The notes below the pieces were generated by a model, which made no database searches, was not told the origin of the DNA, and saw only the letters and a list, made by a program, of their open reading frames with translations. Shown one piece after another: positions 15,358 through 23,780 of a DNA stretch of 64,000 nucleotides; positions within the stretch are counted from its first letter, which is position 1; every line of letters begins with the position of its first letter. The stretch is from an uncultured Acetobacteraceae bacterium (lineage in GTDB: Bacteria > Pseudomonadota > Alphaproteobacteria > Acetobacterales > Acetobacteraceae), in assembly GCA_943912335.1 (NCBI GenBank), contig CALTUD010000017.1, positions 1 through 64,000 of the forward strand, given 5' to 3'. The position numbers and the translations under genes were made by a program.

Positions 15358-16932
15358 ATGCCTGACGATATTCTCCCCATCCGTCGCGCGCTTCTGTCCG
15401 TGTCCGACAAGACCGGCCTGGTGGAGCTGGCGCGGGCTCTGGCCGCGCAGGGGGCCGAACTTCTGTCCACCGGCGGGTCGGCCAAGGCGCTGCGGGATGC
15501 TGGGCTGCCGGTGACGGAAGTGTCGGACCATACCGGCTTTCCGGAGATCCTGGACGGGCGGGTGAAGACGCTGGTGCCGCAGATCCATGGCGGCATTCTG
15601 GGCCGCCGCGATCTGCCGGAGCATCTGGCGCAGATGGAGCAGCACAGGATCGCGCCGATCGATCTCGTGTGTGTGAACCTGTATCCGTTCGAGGCCACCG
15701 TGGCGTCCGGCGCCGGGGCGGAGGACTGCATCGAGAACATCGATATCGGCGGCCCCGCGCTGATCCGCGCTGCGGCGAAGAACCACCAGCACGTGGCGAT
15801 CCTGACCGATCCGTCGCAGTACGAGGCGGTGATCGACAGCCTGAAGGCGCTGAAGGGCACCACCATCGCCGATCGCCGTGCCTGGGCCGGCGCCGCCTAT
15901 GCCCGCACCGGCGCCTACGATGCGGCGATCGCCGCCTGGTTCGCGCGCGAGCGCGGCGATGCTTTGCCGATGCGTCTGGCGATGGTCGGCACGCGCGCGG
16001 AAGCGCTGCGCTACGGCGAGAATCCGCACCAGTCGGCCGCGTTCTATACCGACGGCACCGATCGCCCCGGCATCGCCACCGCGCGGCAGATCCAGGGCAA
16101 GTCGCTCTCCTACAACAACCTGAACGACACCGATGCGGCGTTCGAGGCGGTGGCCGAGTTCGAGCGCCCGGCCGTGGTGATCGTGAAGCATGCCAATCCG
16201 TGCGGCGTGGCCGAGGCGGCGGATCTGGCGACGGCCTGGGACCTGGCGCTGCGCTGCGACCCCGTCTCGGCGTTCGGCGGCATCGTGGCTGTGAACCGCA
16301 CCCTGGACGAGGCCGCGGCGATCCGCATCGCCCGCATCTTCACCGAGGTGATCGTGGCGCCGGACGCGACCGAGGAGGCCAAGACGGTTCTGTCGGCGAA
16401 GAAGAACCTGCGTCTTCTGCTGACCGGCGGTCTGCCCGATCCGGCCAAGCCGGGCGTGGTGGTGAAGAGCGTGGCCGGCGGTTTCCTGGCGCAGACGCGC
16501 GATGACGGGCGCGCGACCGCGTTCAAGGTGGTGACCAAGCGTGCGCCGACCGAAAAGGAGCTGGCCGATCTGCAGCTGGCATTCCGTGTCGCCAAGCACG
16601 TGAAGTCCAACGCCATCGTCTACGTGAAGGACGGGGCGACGGTGGGGATCGGCGCCGGGCAGATGAGCCGTGTCGATTCCGCGCGCATCGCGGCCAGCAA
16701 GAGCGCGGAAGCGGCGCAGGCGGCGGGGATCGAGCAGCCCTTGACCACCAACAGCGTCGTCGCCTCGGACGCGTTCTTTCCGTTCGCGGACGGTCTGGAA
16801 GTGGCGATCGCGGCGGGTGCCACCGCCGTGATCCAGCCCGGCGGCTCCATCCGCGACAACGAGGTGATCGCCGCGGCGGACAAGGCGGGCGTGGCGATGG
16901 TGTTCACCGGGATGCGTCATTTCCGGCACTGA
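15358..16932 (+). CDS. purH: Bifunctional AICAR formyltransferase / IMP cyclohydrolase
   Basis: This 524-residue enzyme does the last two steps of IMP synthesis. The N-terminal MGS-like cyclohydrolase domain has LLSVSDKTGLVELARAL and STGGSAKALRDAG; the C-terminal transformylase domain has LRYGENPHQSAAFY, KHANPCGVAEA (catalytic Lys-His), LRCDPVSAFGGIVAVNR and SDAFFPFADGLEVA, all expected. The length is normal. The ATG at 15358 follows a short leader after element copy 2, and copy 3 lies right behind the stop, so the gene is boxed by two copies in the same orientation. Confidence 0.96.
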   Translation: MPDDILPIRRALLSVSDKTGLVELARALAAQGAELLSTGGSAKALRDAGLPVTEVSDHTGFPEILDGRVKTLVPQIHGGILGRRDLPEHLAQMEQHRIAPIDLVCVNLYPFEATVASGAGAEDCIENIDIGGPALIRAAAKNHQHVAILTDPSQYEAVIDSLKALKGTTIADRRAWAGAAYARTGAYDAAIAAWFARERGDALPMRLAMVGTRAEALRYGENPHQSAAFYTDGTDRPGIATARQIQGKSLSYNNLNDTDAAFEAVAEFERPAVVIVKHANPCGVAEAADLATAWDLALRCDPVSAFGGIVAVNRTLDEAAAIRIARIFTEVIVAPDATEEAKTVLSAKKNLRLLLTGGLPDPAKPGVVVKSVAGGFLAQTRDDGRATAFKVVTKRAPTEKELADLQLAFRVAKHVKSNAIVYVKDGATVGIGAGQMSRVDSARIAASKSAEAAQAAGIEQPLTTNSVVASDAFFPFADGLEVAIAAGATAVIQPGGSIRDNEVIAAADKAGVAMVFTGMRHFRH

Positions 16933-16944
16933 GCCGGGGTGGGT

Positions 16945-17064
16945 GTTCTTTCTTGAAAGAAAGAACCAAAGAACTTCTGTTCGTTTAGGGGTCGAGAACC
17001 GGCGAGGTTCGAGAGCCCAAAACGGATAGAAGTCTTTTTGCTTCTTTTTCTTCAGAAAAAGAAG
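16945..17064 (+). repeat. Dispersed A+T-rich three-hairpin element, copy 3
   Basis: Copy 3 lies between the convergent purH and MAPEG genes and ends 1 nt before the MAPEG stop codon. The left palindrome is GTTCTTTCTT-GA-AAGAAAGAAC (16945-16966), the central one GAACC/GGTTC (16996-17010) inside CGTTTAGGG/CCCAAAACG arms, and the right one CTTCTTTTTCT-TC-AGAAAAAGAAG (17041-17064). It has the same orientation as copy 2 and is inverted relative to copy 1. Confidence 0.85.
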
Positions 17065-17065
17065 A

Positions 17066-17482
17066 TCAGAGGCGCCCAAGACCAAACGGCGCGCCGGCGA
17101 CCAGCATGATTACGAGTCCGGCGACCGAGACCAGCCACGCATAGGAGCGGATCTGTCGCACGCCGCCGAGATAGAGCGGCAGATAGACCACGCGGGCGAC
17201 CAGCCAGATCCAGGCGCCGAGGATCGCGAGGGAACTGAGCGGTGCGGTGAACAGGCAGAGCAGCGTCGCGGCCAGGAAGACGGGATAGGTTTCGCGGAAA
17301 TTGTTGAAGCTGCGATCGGCGCGTGCGGCGACGTCGCTGAGCGGCTTCGGCGTCCCGTCGCGTGCGCCCATGTTCCAGCCGAGGCCGCGTTCACGCGTCA
17401 TGGTGAGGTCCTGCGCCAGAAGGTGCACGACGAACAGGATCACCGAGCAGAACAGGACGGTCAGCAGAGGGGACAGGATCAT
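17066..17482 (-). CDS. MAPEG family membrane protein
   Basis: This 138-residue protein has four hydrophobic helices and the MAPEG hallmark RSFNNFRETYPVFLAAT at about 57-73. Eukaryotic members handle glutathione and eicosanoids; the bacterial ones are mostly unassigned inner-membrane proteins. The first helix is residues 1-24, followed by the loop DLTMTRERGLGWNMGARDG. The last helices are WIWLVARVVYLPLYL and SYAWLVSVAGLVIML. It is divergent from mbfA and convergent with purH, with the dispersed element between the stops. Confidence 0.85.
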   Translation of the reverse strand: MILSPLLTVLFCSVILFVVHLLAQDLTMTRERGLGWNMGARDGTPKPLSDVAARADRSFNNFRETYPVFLAATLLCLFTAPLSSLAILGAWIWLVARVVYLPLYLGGVRQIRSYAWLVSVAGLVIMLVAGAPFGLGRL

Positions 17483-17586
17483 GGCGCCGTGCTCCGGGCT
17501 CGTGGCGCGCTCTTATCGGACGGCGCCGGGGCCTGCGGCAAGGAGACAGCCGCGGAACTGCGACTCAGTCTCGGATGCAGTGTGGT

Positions 17587-17601
17587 TGAGAATGATTGTC
17601 G
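17587..17601. promoter_or_regulatory. Fur/Irr-like box upstream of mbfA
   Basis: TGAGAATGATTGTCG agrees with the 7-1-7 Fur consensus TGATAATNATTATCA at 12 of its 15 positions (counting the free centre base as a match). It lies 73 nt before the mbfA start in the gap shared with the divergent MAPEG gene. In rhizobia mbfA is iron-regulated through Irr, so an iron-responsive site here is expected; whether Fur or Irr binds cannot be told. Confidence 0.55.
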
Positions 17602-17674
17602 TTATGCTGTTATGGCAACGATCAATACTTGCCGAGTGCTTTGACGATTTGGAGGACCATGCCATCATGCGGTC

Positions 17675-18631
17675 ATGCGCAAATTCGATGACCTTTCCGA
17701 GAGCGAGCTTCTGGCCCTGGCGATCGCCGCGGAAGAAGAGGATGGGCGAATCTACGCCGATTTCGCGCATCATCTGCGGCGCGACTTTCCTGACAGCGCC
17801 GCGATCTTCACCGACATGGCGGAGGAAGAGAACGAGCACCGCCGGGTTCTGATCGACCTGTTCACCGAGCGTTTCGGCCCGCACATCCCCCTGGTGCGAC
17901 GACAGGACGTGGCCGGTTTCGTGCAGCGCAAGCCGGCCTGGCAGGTGCAGCGCAGCGGGATCGAGGCGATGCGCCGCCATGCCAGCCAGATGGAGCGCGA
18001 TGCGGCGCGCTTCTACCGGCAGGCGGCGATGCGCAGCACCGATGCCTCCATCCGCAAGCTGCTCGGCGATCTGGCCGCAGCCGAGGATGCGCACGAGCAG
18101 GAGGCCGGGCGCATCGCCCTGCGCCGCCTGCCTGCGTCGCGCCGCGAGATCGAGGACGAGGATGCGCGCCGGCGCTTCGTGCTGCAGGTGGTGCAGCCGG
18201 GGCTGGTCGGGCTGATGGACGGGTCGGTGTCGACGCTTGCGCCTGTGTTCGCCGCGGCGTTCGCGACCCATACCCCGCACAACGCGTTTCTGGTGGGTCT
18301 GGCCGCCTCGGTGGGGGCGGGCGTGTCGATGGGGTTCGCGGAGGCCCTGTCGGATGACGGCAAGCTGTCCGGCCGCGGCGCACCCTGGCTGCGCGGTCTG
18401 GTGTGCGGCCTGATGACCATGGCGGGCGGCATCTTCCATACGGTGCCGTTCCTGATCCCGAACTTCGCCGAGGCGACCACGGTGGCGCTGGTGGTGGTGG
18501 TTCTGGAACTGGCGCTGATTTCCTGGATCCGCTGGCGCTGGCAGGACACGCCGTTCCTGTCGGCTGCCGTGCAGATCCTGTTCGGTGGCGGTCTGGTGTT
18601 CGCGGCGGGCGTGCTGATCGGGTCTTCCTGA
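17675..18631 (+). CDS. mbfA: Membrane-bound ferritin-like iron exporter (MbfA: erythrin-VIT1)
   Basis: This 318-residue protein joins an N-terminal rubrerythrin-like di-iron domain (ALAIAAEEEDGRIYADFA, DMAEEENEHRRVLID, ARFYRQAAM, AAEDAHEQEAGRI) to a C-terminal VIT1/CCC1 transporter domain (LVGLMDGSVSTLAPVF, GLAASVGAGVSMGFAEALSD, several membrane helices). MbfA exports iron and gives iron and peroxide resistance in Bradyrhizobium and Agrobacterium. Length and domain order match. The best Shine-Dalgarno (GGAGGA, 17651) is 18 nt before the ATG, oddly far; other ATGs in that stretch are out of frame. A Fur-like box lies upstream. Confidence 0.9.
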   Translation: MRKFDDLSESELLALAIAAEEEDGRIYADFAHHLRRDFPDSAAIFTDMAEEENEHRRVLIDLFTERFGPHIPLVRRQDVAGFVQRKPAWQVQRSGIEAMRRHASQMERDAARFYRQAAMRSTDASIRKLLGDLAAAEDAHEQEAGRIALRRLPASRREIEDEDARRRFVLQVVQPGLVGLMDGSVSTLAPVFAAAFATHTPHNAFLVGLAASVGAGVSMGFAEALSDDGKLSGRGAPWLRGLVCGLMTMAGGIFHTVPFLIPNFAEATTVALVVVVLELALISWIRWRWQDTPFLSAAVQILFGGGLVFAAGVLIGSS

Positions 18632-18747
18632 TCCGAGGGGCCTGCTGCGCCGGCCGGAACGCGCGCCCGGCTGCGTTGTTACTGGGGGTATCCCCTCCGT
18701 CCGCCTGATTCCGTTCGGCCGGGCGATGCTCTAGGCTCGGTTCCATC

Positions 18748-19437
18748 ATGCGCCATTTCCGTTCCAGCCGTTTTCTGTCCGTCGCCGCCCTGTTCGCTCT
18801 TGGAGCGTCCATGGGAGCGTCCGTGCCGGCTCCTGCTCGTGCCCAGGCGCAGGCTGCCCAGGCACAGGCCCCGGCGGTATCCCAGGGCGGCGCGCAGGCG
18901 GCTGCGATCAGCCCGGCCGACCAGGGCTGGGTGGCGCGCATCCAGGACACGTTGAACGGCATCACCACGCTGAAGGGCCGGTTCCAGCAGATCGCGCCGG
19001 ACGGCAAGCGCACCACCGGCACGGTCTGGCTGCATCGCCCCGGGCGGATGCGGTTCGAATACGACAAGCCGAGCCCGCTTCTGCTGGTGGCCGGCAACGG
19101 CAAGCTGGTGTTCACCGACAAGTCCGTCGGCCAGACCACGGATATTCCGCTCGACCGCACGCCGCTCGGCTTGTTGCTGCAGCCGCATCTGAGCCTGTCC
19201 GGCGATGTGACGGTGACGGGGTTCTCGCGTGCCAACGGCTTGTTGCAGGTGACGCTGGTGAAGACGGCGAGCCCGTCCGACGGCAGCCTGACCGTGATCA
19301 TGAACGAGCAGCCTTTGGCGTTGCGCGGCTGGCGCGTGGTGGATGCGCAGGGGCGGGAAACGCGGGTCGATCTGTTCGACGTGACCACAGGCGTGTCGAT
19401 GCCGGACAGTTTGTTCGACACCAGCGCGGCGGACTGA
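18748..19437 (+). CDS. lolA: Outer-membrane lipoprotein carrier LolA
   Basis: This 229-residue periplasmic chaperone carries lipoproteins from LolCDE to the outer membrane. It has a signal peptide ending around ARAQAQ (residue 31), then an Ala/Gln-rich spacer, then the LolA half-barrel: LNGITTLKGRFQQIAPDGK, GTVWLHRPGRMRFEYDKPSP and a C-terminal RVVDAQGRETRVDLFDV. It usually neighbours ftsK in Alphaproteobacteria; that gene is not here. It stands alone between mbfA and a methyltransferase. Confidence 0.92.
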   Translation: MRHFRSSRFLSVAALFALGASMGASVPAPARAQAQAAQAQAPAVSQGGAQAAAISPADQGWVARIQDTLNGITTLKGRFQQIAPDGKRTTGTVWLHRPGRMRFEYDKPSPLLLVAGNGKLVFTDKSVGQTTDIPLDRTPLGLLLQPHLSLSGDVTVTGFSRANGLLQVTLVKTASPSDGSLTVIMNEQPLALRGWRVVDAQGRETRVDLFDVTTGVSMPDSLFDTSAAD

Positions 19438-19583
19438 ACGGAGGCGTTCCGGCGGGGGCGCGGCGCTTACGCGCGCTTTATCACCGGCCCCCATGTTCCG
19501 CATCGCCCGTTTACGCGGTTGGGGGCGAGCATGCGGCACCGCGCCGGGGACGACCAACCGGCGCGCCGATGCCGGAGTGTTCC

Positions 19584-20528
19584 ATGTCGATAACCTTGCT
19601 GTCGTGTTCGGCGACGTTCGCGGATGTGCTGCCGGAAGAGGGCCGTGCCTATGATGCCGTGGGCGGGCGCTATTCCGCCTATGCCGACGGCGATCCGGAG
19701 CGCGTGTTCGATTTCACCGGCCGCTACGGTTTCGCGGATGGACGGATCTGGCGCGCGATCGACGCGGTTCTCGTGTCGATGGTGTCGTCCGGTCGCCGCT
19801 CACTGAACGTTCTGGATGTGGGTTGCGGGCCGGGCGCCTGGATCAAGCGCGTGGTGTTGCGGGCACGCGAACTCGGGTTCACCCGCATCCGCGTGCGGGG
19901 GTTCGATCTGTCGCAGGCGATGGTCGGGCGTGCCGTGGCGGTGGCGGAGGAGCTGCGTTGCGCGATGCCGCGTGGTGCCGCCTTCGTGTCGATCCAGCAT
20001 GGCGATGCCACGATGCCGCTCGCCGAGGAGACCGGCTCCGTCGATCTGTGTTTGTGTCTCTACGGGGTTTTGAATCATCTGCCTGCGGAAGCGCTGCCGG
20101 GCGTCGCGGCGGAGCTGGCGCGCGTGACGGGTGGCCATCTTCTGGTGACGGTACGTGCGGCCGGTAGTCTGCCGACGATCTATGTGGACGGGATCGAGCA
20201 GGCGGCGCGATTCCGGCAGGACAACCAGCAGGATCGGATGGAGGTGGATCTGGCGGATGGCCGGCATCTGAGTTTCCGCTCGCATCTGTTCCGGTCCGCG
20301 GAACTGGGCGCCTTGTTTGCGCCGCGTCTGGGCCGGTTCTCCCTGCATGGTCTGGACCTGTTCCATTCCCGCTTCGCCGCCGATCCGCGCTGGAATCCGG
20401 CGTGGCTGAGCGCGGATGCGGCGTTCAAGGACAGGCTGGAGAAGCTGGAACTGTCCTGCGCCGACGATCCGACCTTTCTGGATCGTGCCGCGCATATCCT
20501 GCTGGACGGATCACGCGCTCGGCATTGA
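19584..20528 (+). CDS. Class I SAM-dependent methyltransferase
   Basis: This protein of about 314 residues has the SAM-binding motif LNVLDVGCGPGAWIKRVVL near residue 80, motif II RVRGFDLSQAMVGRAV, a post-II HGDATMPLAEETGSVDLCLC and LYGVLNHLPAEAL. The fold and motifs suggest a small-molecule or lipid methyltransferase; the substrate is unknown. The ATG at 19584 has GGAG 6 nt before it and is preferred over the ATG 15 nt upstream. No operon partner is evident. The C-terminal 100 residues (LFHSRFAADPRWNPAWL) are not from a domain I recognise. Confidence 0.8.
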   Translation: MSITLLSCSATFADVLPEEGRAYDAVGGRYSAYADGDPERVFDFTGRYGFADGRIWRAIDAVLVSMVSSGRRSLNVLDVGCGPGAWIKRVVLRARELGFTRIRVRGFDLSQAMVGRAVAVAEELRCAMPRGAAFVSIQHGDATMPLAEETGSVDLCLCLYGVLNHLPAEALPGVAAELARVTGGHLLVTVRAAGSLPTIYVDGIEQAARFRQDNQQDRMEVDLADGRHLSFRSHLFRSAELGALFAPRLGRFSLHGLDLFHSRFAADPRWNPAWLSADAAFKDRLEKLELSCADDPTFLDRAAHILLDGSRARH

Positions 20529-20611
20529 CCGTTCCGCATGCGGCCGGGAACCGCGCTTGTTAAAGCCCGTTTGCTCGACACGGGACATGTGGTCCCAAGG
20601 GAGAACAGGCG

Positions 20612-20791
20612 ATGGACAAGGATCGCATCGACGGCGTCGCGCATCAGGTCAAGGGCGCCCTGAAGGACGTGGCCGGCAAGATCACCGGCAACAAGGAGTT
20701 GCAGGCCGAGGGCAAGGCGGAAAAGACCGCCGGCAACGTCCAGGAAGGGTTCGGCAAGGGCAAGGACGCCGTTCGCGACGTCACGAAATAG
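20612..20791 (+). CDS. CsbD family stress protein
   Basis: This 59-residue protein has the CsbD pattern: MDKDRIDGVAHQVKGALKD, VAGKITGNKELQAEGKAEK, then TAGNVQEGFGKGKDAV. It is small, very hydrophilic and Lys/Gly/Ala-rich. CsbD-family proteins are general-stress proteins of unknown mechanism. The ATG follows AAGGGAGAACAGGCG. A strong terminator lies 31 nt behind the stop, so this is a single-gene unit. Confidence 0.9.
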   Translation: MDKDRIDGVAHQVKGALKDVAGKITGNKELQAEGKAEKTAGNVQEGFGKGKDAVRDVTK

Positions 20792-20821
20792 CGCTTCCGA
20801 TCCGTTCGTAAGCTCATCGCA

Positions 20822-20853
20822 GCCGGCCCGTTCGCAAGAGCGGGCCGGTTTTG
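20822..20853 (+). terminator. Rho-independent terminator after the CsbD gene
   Basis: CCGGCCCG (20823-20830) pairs with CGGGCCGG (20841-20848) around a 10-nt loop and is followed by a T-rich GGTTTTGC tail. It ends the CsbD unit before nagA. Confidence 0.85.
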
Positions 20854-20908
20854 CATGTCTGGCGTCGCGGGGTTCGACGGGCGGGTCGGACCTGCTAAAC
20901 TCGGCCGA

Positions 20909-22105
20909 ATGTTCCAGAAGGCATTGATCGGCGCGCCGATCTTCACCGGCGACGACCTGTTGATCGACCATGCGCTGTTGCTGGACGGCGATCGTGTCGT
21001 TGGCATGGCGCCGCTCTCCTCGCTGCCGCGCGACACGCGCATGCAGGAGGTGGACGGGCTTCTGGCGCCCGGTTTCGTGGATATTCAGGTGAATGGCGGC
21101 GGCGGTGTGCTGTTCAACGACAGTATGGATGCCGAAGGTGCCGCCGCGATTGCGCGTGCCCATCTGTTGCATGGCTGCACGGCGATTCTGCCGACCTTCA
21201 TCACCGGGTCGGATATGGGCATCGCCGCCGCCATCGCAGCGGTGCGCGTGGCGATTGCGCGCGGTCTGCCGGGCGTGGCGGGGCTGCATCTGGAAGGGCC
21301 GTTCATCGCGCCTGCACGCAAGGGTGTGCACGATCCCGCCTTCATGCGTCCGATGGCGGAGCAGGATCTGCAGATGCTGCTGGACAGCGGCATCGAGCAT
21401 CTGTTGCTGACGGTGGCACCGGAGATGGTCTCGCCGGAGCAGATCCGGCGCCTGGTGCGTGGCGGGGTCGTGGTGAGCCTGGGGCATAGTGATGCGGACC
21501 ACGAGACCGTGTCCGCGGCGATCGATGCGGGGGCCACGGGGGTCACGCATCTGTTCAACGCCATGTCGCAGATGTCCGGCCGTGCGCCGGGTCTGGTGGG
21601 CACGGCTTTGGATCGCGGCGAGGTCTGGGCGGGTCTGATCGCGGATCTGCACCATGTGGATCCGGTGATGATGCGGATCGCGCTGGCGGCGAAGCGCGGG
21701 CCGGGGCGCTTGATCCTTGTGAGCGATGCGATGCCGCCGGCTGCCGGTGGGCCGGACCGGTTCGAACTGGGCGGGCGCACCGTGTATCGGCGCGACGGAC
21801 GTCTGGAACTGGCGGACGGCACGCTGGCCGGGGCCGATCTGGGGTTGGACCATGCCGTGGCCTGCATGGTGGCGTCGCAGGGGGTTCGTCTGGAGGAGGC
21901 GCTGCGGATGGCGTCTCTGTATCCGGCACGGTTCATGAGCATGGACCACCGTCACGGGCGGATCGAGGCCGGGCGCAAGGCGGATCTGGTGCTGCTGGAC
22001 GATGCTTTGTCCTGCGTCCGCACCTGGCAGAACGGGGTGGAAACGGTGCATGCGACGCCGATCCTGGTCGATGCGCCGTCGCGTCCGGGGGCAGTGCGGG
22101 GATAA
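20909..22105 (+). CDS. nagA: N-acetylglucosamine-6-phosphate deacetylase
   Basis: This 398-residue amidohydrolase removes acetate from GlcNAc-6-phosphate for amino-sugar and peptidoglycan recycling. It has PGFVDIQVNGGGGVLFND, the metal ligand Glu in GLHLEGPFI, the His ligands in SLGHSDAD and GVTHLFNAMSQMSGR, the substrate His in ADLHHVDP and the catalytic Asp in LVSDAMPPAAG. The ATG at 20909 is preferred because an upstream ATG at 20855 falls right behind the terminator. No nagB or transporter is nearby. Confidence 0.9.
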   Translation: MFQKALIGAPIFTGDDLLIDHALLLDGDRVVGMAPLSSLPRDTRMQEVDGLLAPGFVDIQVNGGGGVLFNDSMDAEGAAAIARAHLLHGCTAILPTFITGSDMGIAAAIAAVRVAIARGLPGVAGLHLEGPFIAPARKGVHDPAFMRPMAEQDLQMLLDSGIEHLLLTVAPEMVSPEQIRRLVRGGVVVSLGHSDADHETVSAAIDAGATGVTHLFNAMSQMSGRAPGLVGTALDRGEVWAGLIADLHHVDPVMMRIALAAKRGPGRLILVSDAMPPAAGGPDRFELGGRTVYRRDGRLELADGTLAGADLGLDHAVACMVASQGVRLEEALRMASLYPARFMSMDHRHGRIEAGRKADLVLLDDALSCVRTWQNGVETVHATPILVDAPSRPGAVRG

Positions 22106-22290
22106 GGCGCCGGCCGGTTCCATCGGAGCCACCCGCGTTCTTTGCCGCGCGCTTCCTGTCGCTGTCCGGCGTCTTTCGGCCGGAAGATACTGTTGGACCG
22201 GACGGTAGCGTCGACACCAGGCAGGCCTCGGTCGACAGGATGCGCAGTGACGTTATAACGCAGACGCAGAATCATCGTCGTGAGGCGCGA

Positions 22291-22764
22291 ATGGCGTTCG
22301 ACAGCATGGGCCTCCGTCAGGCCGAGGAAGCGGACGTGCCGGTTCTGGTGCGCCTGCTTCAACGCTCCTGGATCGTCACCTGGGCTCCTGAACTTCCTTT
22401 CGAGGCCGTGCAGGTTTTCGCCGCCTCCGATCCGGCGCGTGCCTATGCGGAGAGTGCGTGGCGAGATTTCGTCGTAGCCGTCGGCGACGATGGGGTCGTC
22501 GGGATGGTGCATGCGGTCGGCGACGAGGTTGCGGCGTTGCATGTCGATCCGGGATGCTGGACCGGCGGTGTTGGCTCCGCACTCCTCGGCGCCGCCGAGC
22601 GACAGATCGCATTGTCGCATGCGGTGGCGCGACTCGAGGTTCGAGCTTTCAACACACGGGCTCACGCCTTCTATCTGCGTCGCGGATGGAGCGAGGCGCG
22701 GCGGTTCCCGGCCGAGGAATATGGAAGCCCGGTCGAGAGCATAGAGATGCGGAAATCGGTCTGA
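22291..22764 (+). CDS. GNAT family N-acetyltransferase
   Basis: This protein of about 157 residues has a GNAT fold: an N-terminal MGLRQAEEADVPVLVRLLQ, the strand VALHV-type core (VAALHVDPGCWTGGVGSALL, with the acetyl-CoA loop WTGGVGSALL), then VARLEVRAFNTRAHAFYLRR and a final GWSEARRF. The substrate is unknown. The ATG at 22291 follows TGAGGCG; an ATG at 22240 would give 17 poor residues. The upstream gap has a short perfect palindrome CGTTATAACG (22250-22259) of unknown meaning. Confidence 0.8.
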   Translation: MAFDSMGLRQAEEADVPVLVRLLQRSWIVTWAPELPFEAVQVFAASDPARAYAESAWRDFVVAVGDDGVVGMVHAVGDEVAALHVDPGCWTGGVGSALLGAAERQIALSHAVARLEVRAFNTRAHAFYLRRGWSEARRFPAEEYGSPVESIEMRKSV

Positions 22765-22818
22765 ATTCCGGGTCTTGGTCTCGGCTCTTTCGGTGAACTG
22801 TCGTCTGACCGGGCCCGG

Positions 22819-23760
22819 TCAGTCGGCGCGTTCCTCGGCGACGTCACCGCGCGCGAGTTCCATGGCGCGGGAATAGACCACGCGCCGGGGCAGTTTCATC
22901 GCGCCCGCAACCAGTGTGGCTGCGTCCTTGACCGAGAGCGTGGCGAGGGCTTCGCGCAGGCGGGCGTCGAGGCCGTCGGAATCCGCGCCGTCCTGTTCCT
23001 CCGGCGGCGGCCCGACCAGAACGGTGATTTCGCCGCGCGCGGCGGTGTCGGCATAGAAGCGGGCGAGTTCGGCGAGCGTGCCGCGACGGACTTCCTCGAA
23101 GCGCTTGGTGAGTTCGCGGGCGACGGCGGCGTCGCGGTCGCCGAACACGGCGTGAAGATCGGCGAGCATCTCGGCGAGGCGGTGCGGCGCTTCGTGCCAG
23201 ATCAGCGTGGCGGCGAGGCCGGCGCGTTCGGCGGCGCGCAGAGTGCCGAACGCTTCGAGGCGTGCGGCCGAGCGCGGGGCGGGGAAGCCTACGAACAGGA
23301 AGGGGTGCGGCGGCAGGCCGGACAAGGTGAGCGCCGTGACGGCGGCATTGGCGCCGGGGGCGGTGCGGACCGGGATGTCGTTCTCCAGGCAGGCGCGCAC
23401 GAGGCGAAAGCCGGGGTCGGAGAGCAGCGGCGTGCCTGCGTCGGAGACCAGGGCGATGCGGCGTCCGGCCTGCAGCATGCCGAGAAGCGACGGAATGCGG
23501 TGTCGTTCGTTATGATCGTGCAGCGGCTCGGTACGTGCGGCGATGCTCTTGGCGAACAGGAGGCGTGCGGTGACGCGCGTGTCCTCGCACAGCACCAGGT
23601 CGGCCTGTTTGAGGCATTCGACGGCGCGCTCGGTGATGTCGCCGAGATTGCCGATCGGTGTGGCGACGAGGGTGAGCCCAGGAAGGCCGTGTTGTGCTAC
23701 GGACTCGGGTTCTGAGGTGGAGGAGGCGGACGGTGCGTCGGACGACGGAACTTCTGGCAT
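22819..23760 (-). CDS. rsmI: 16S rRNA (cytidine1402-2'-O)-methyltransferase RsmI
   Basis: This protein of about 313 residues is a tetrapyrrole-methylase-fold enzyme that 2'-O-methylates C1402 of 16S rRNA. Motifs are LTLVATPIGNLGDITERAV, LCEDTRVTARLL, IALVSDAGTPLLSDPGFRL, and APGANAAVTALTLSGLP. The ATG at 23760 leaves a 20-bp gap to the divergent LpoA-like gene; a GTG at 23790 would overlap it. The rsmI/LpoA-like head-to-head arrangement is widespread in Proteobacteria. Confidence 0.93.
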   Translation of the reverse strand: MPEVPSSDAPSASSTSEPESVAQHGLPGLTLVATPIGNLGDITERAVECLKQADLVLCEDTRVTARLLFAKSIAARTEPLHDHNERHRIPSLLGMLQAGRRIALVSDAGTPLLSDPGFRLVRACLENDIPVRTAPGANAAVTALTLSGLPPHPFLFVGFPAPRSAARLEAFGTLRAAERAGLAATLIWHEAPHRLAEMLADLHAVFGDRDAAVARELTKRFEEVRRGTLAELARFYADTAARGEITVLVGPPPEEQDGADSDGLDARLREALATLSVKDAATLVAGAMKLPRRVVYSRAMELARGDVAEERAD

Positions 23761-23780
23761 CGAGCGAAAGGGCGCGCCGA

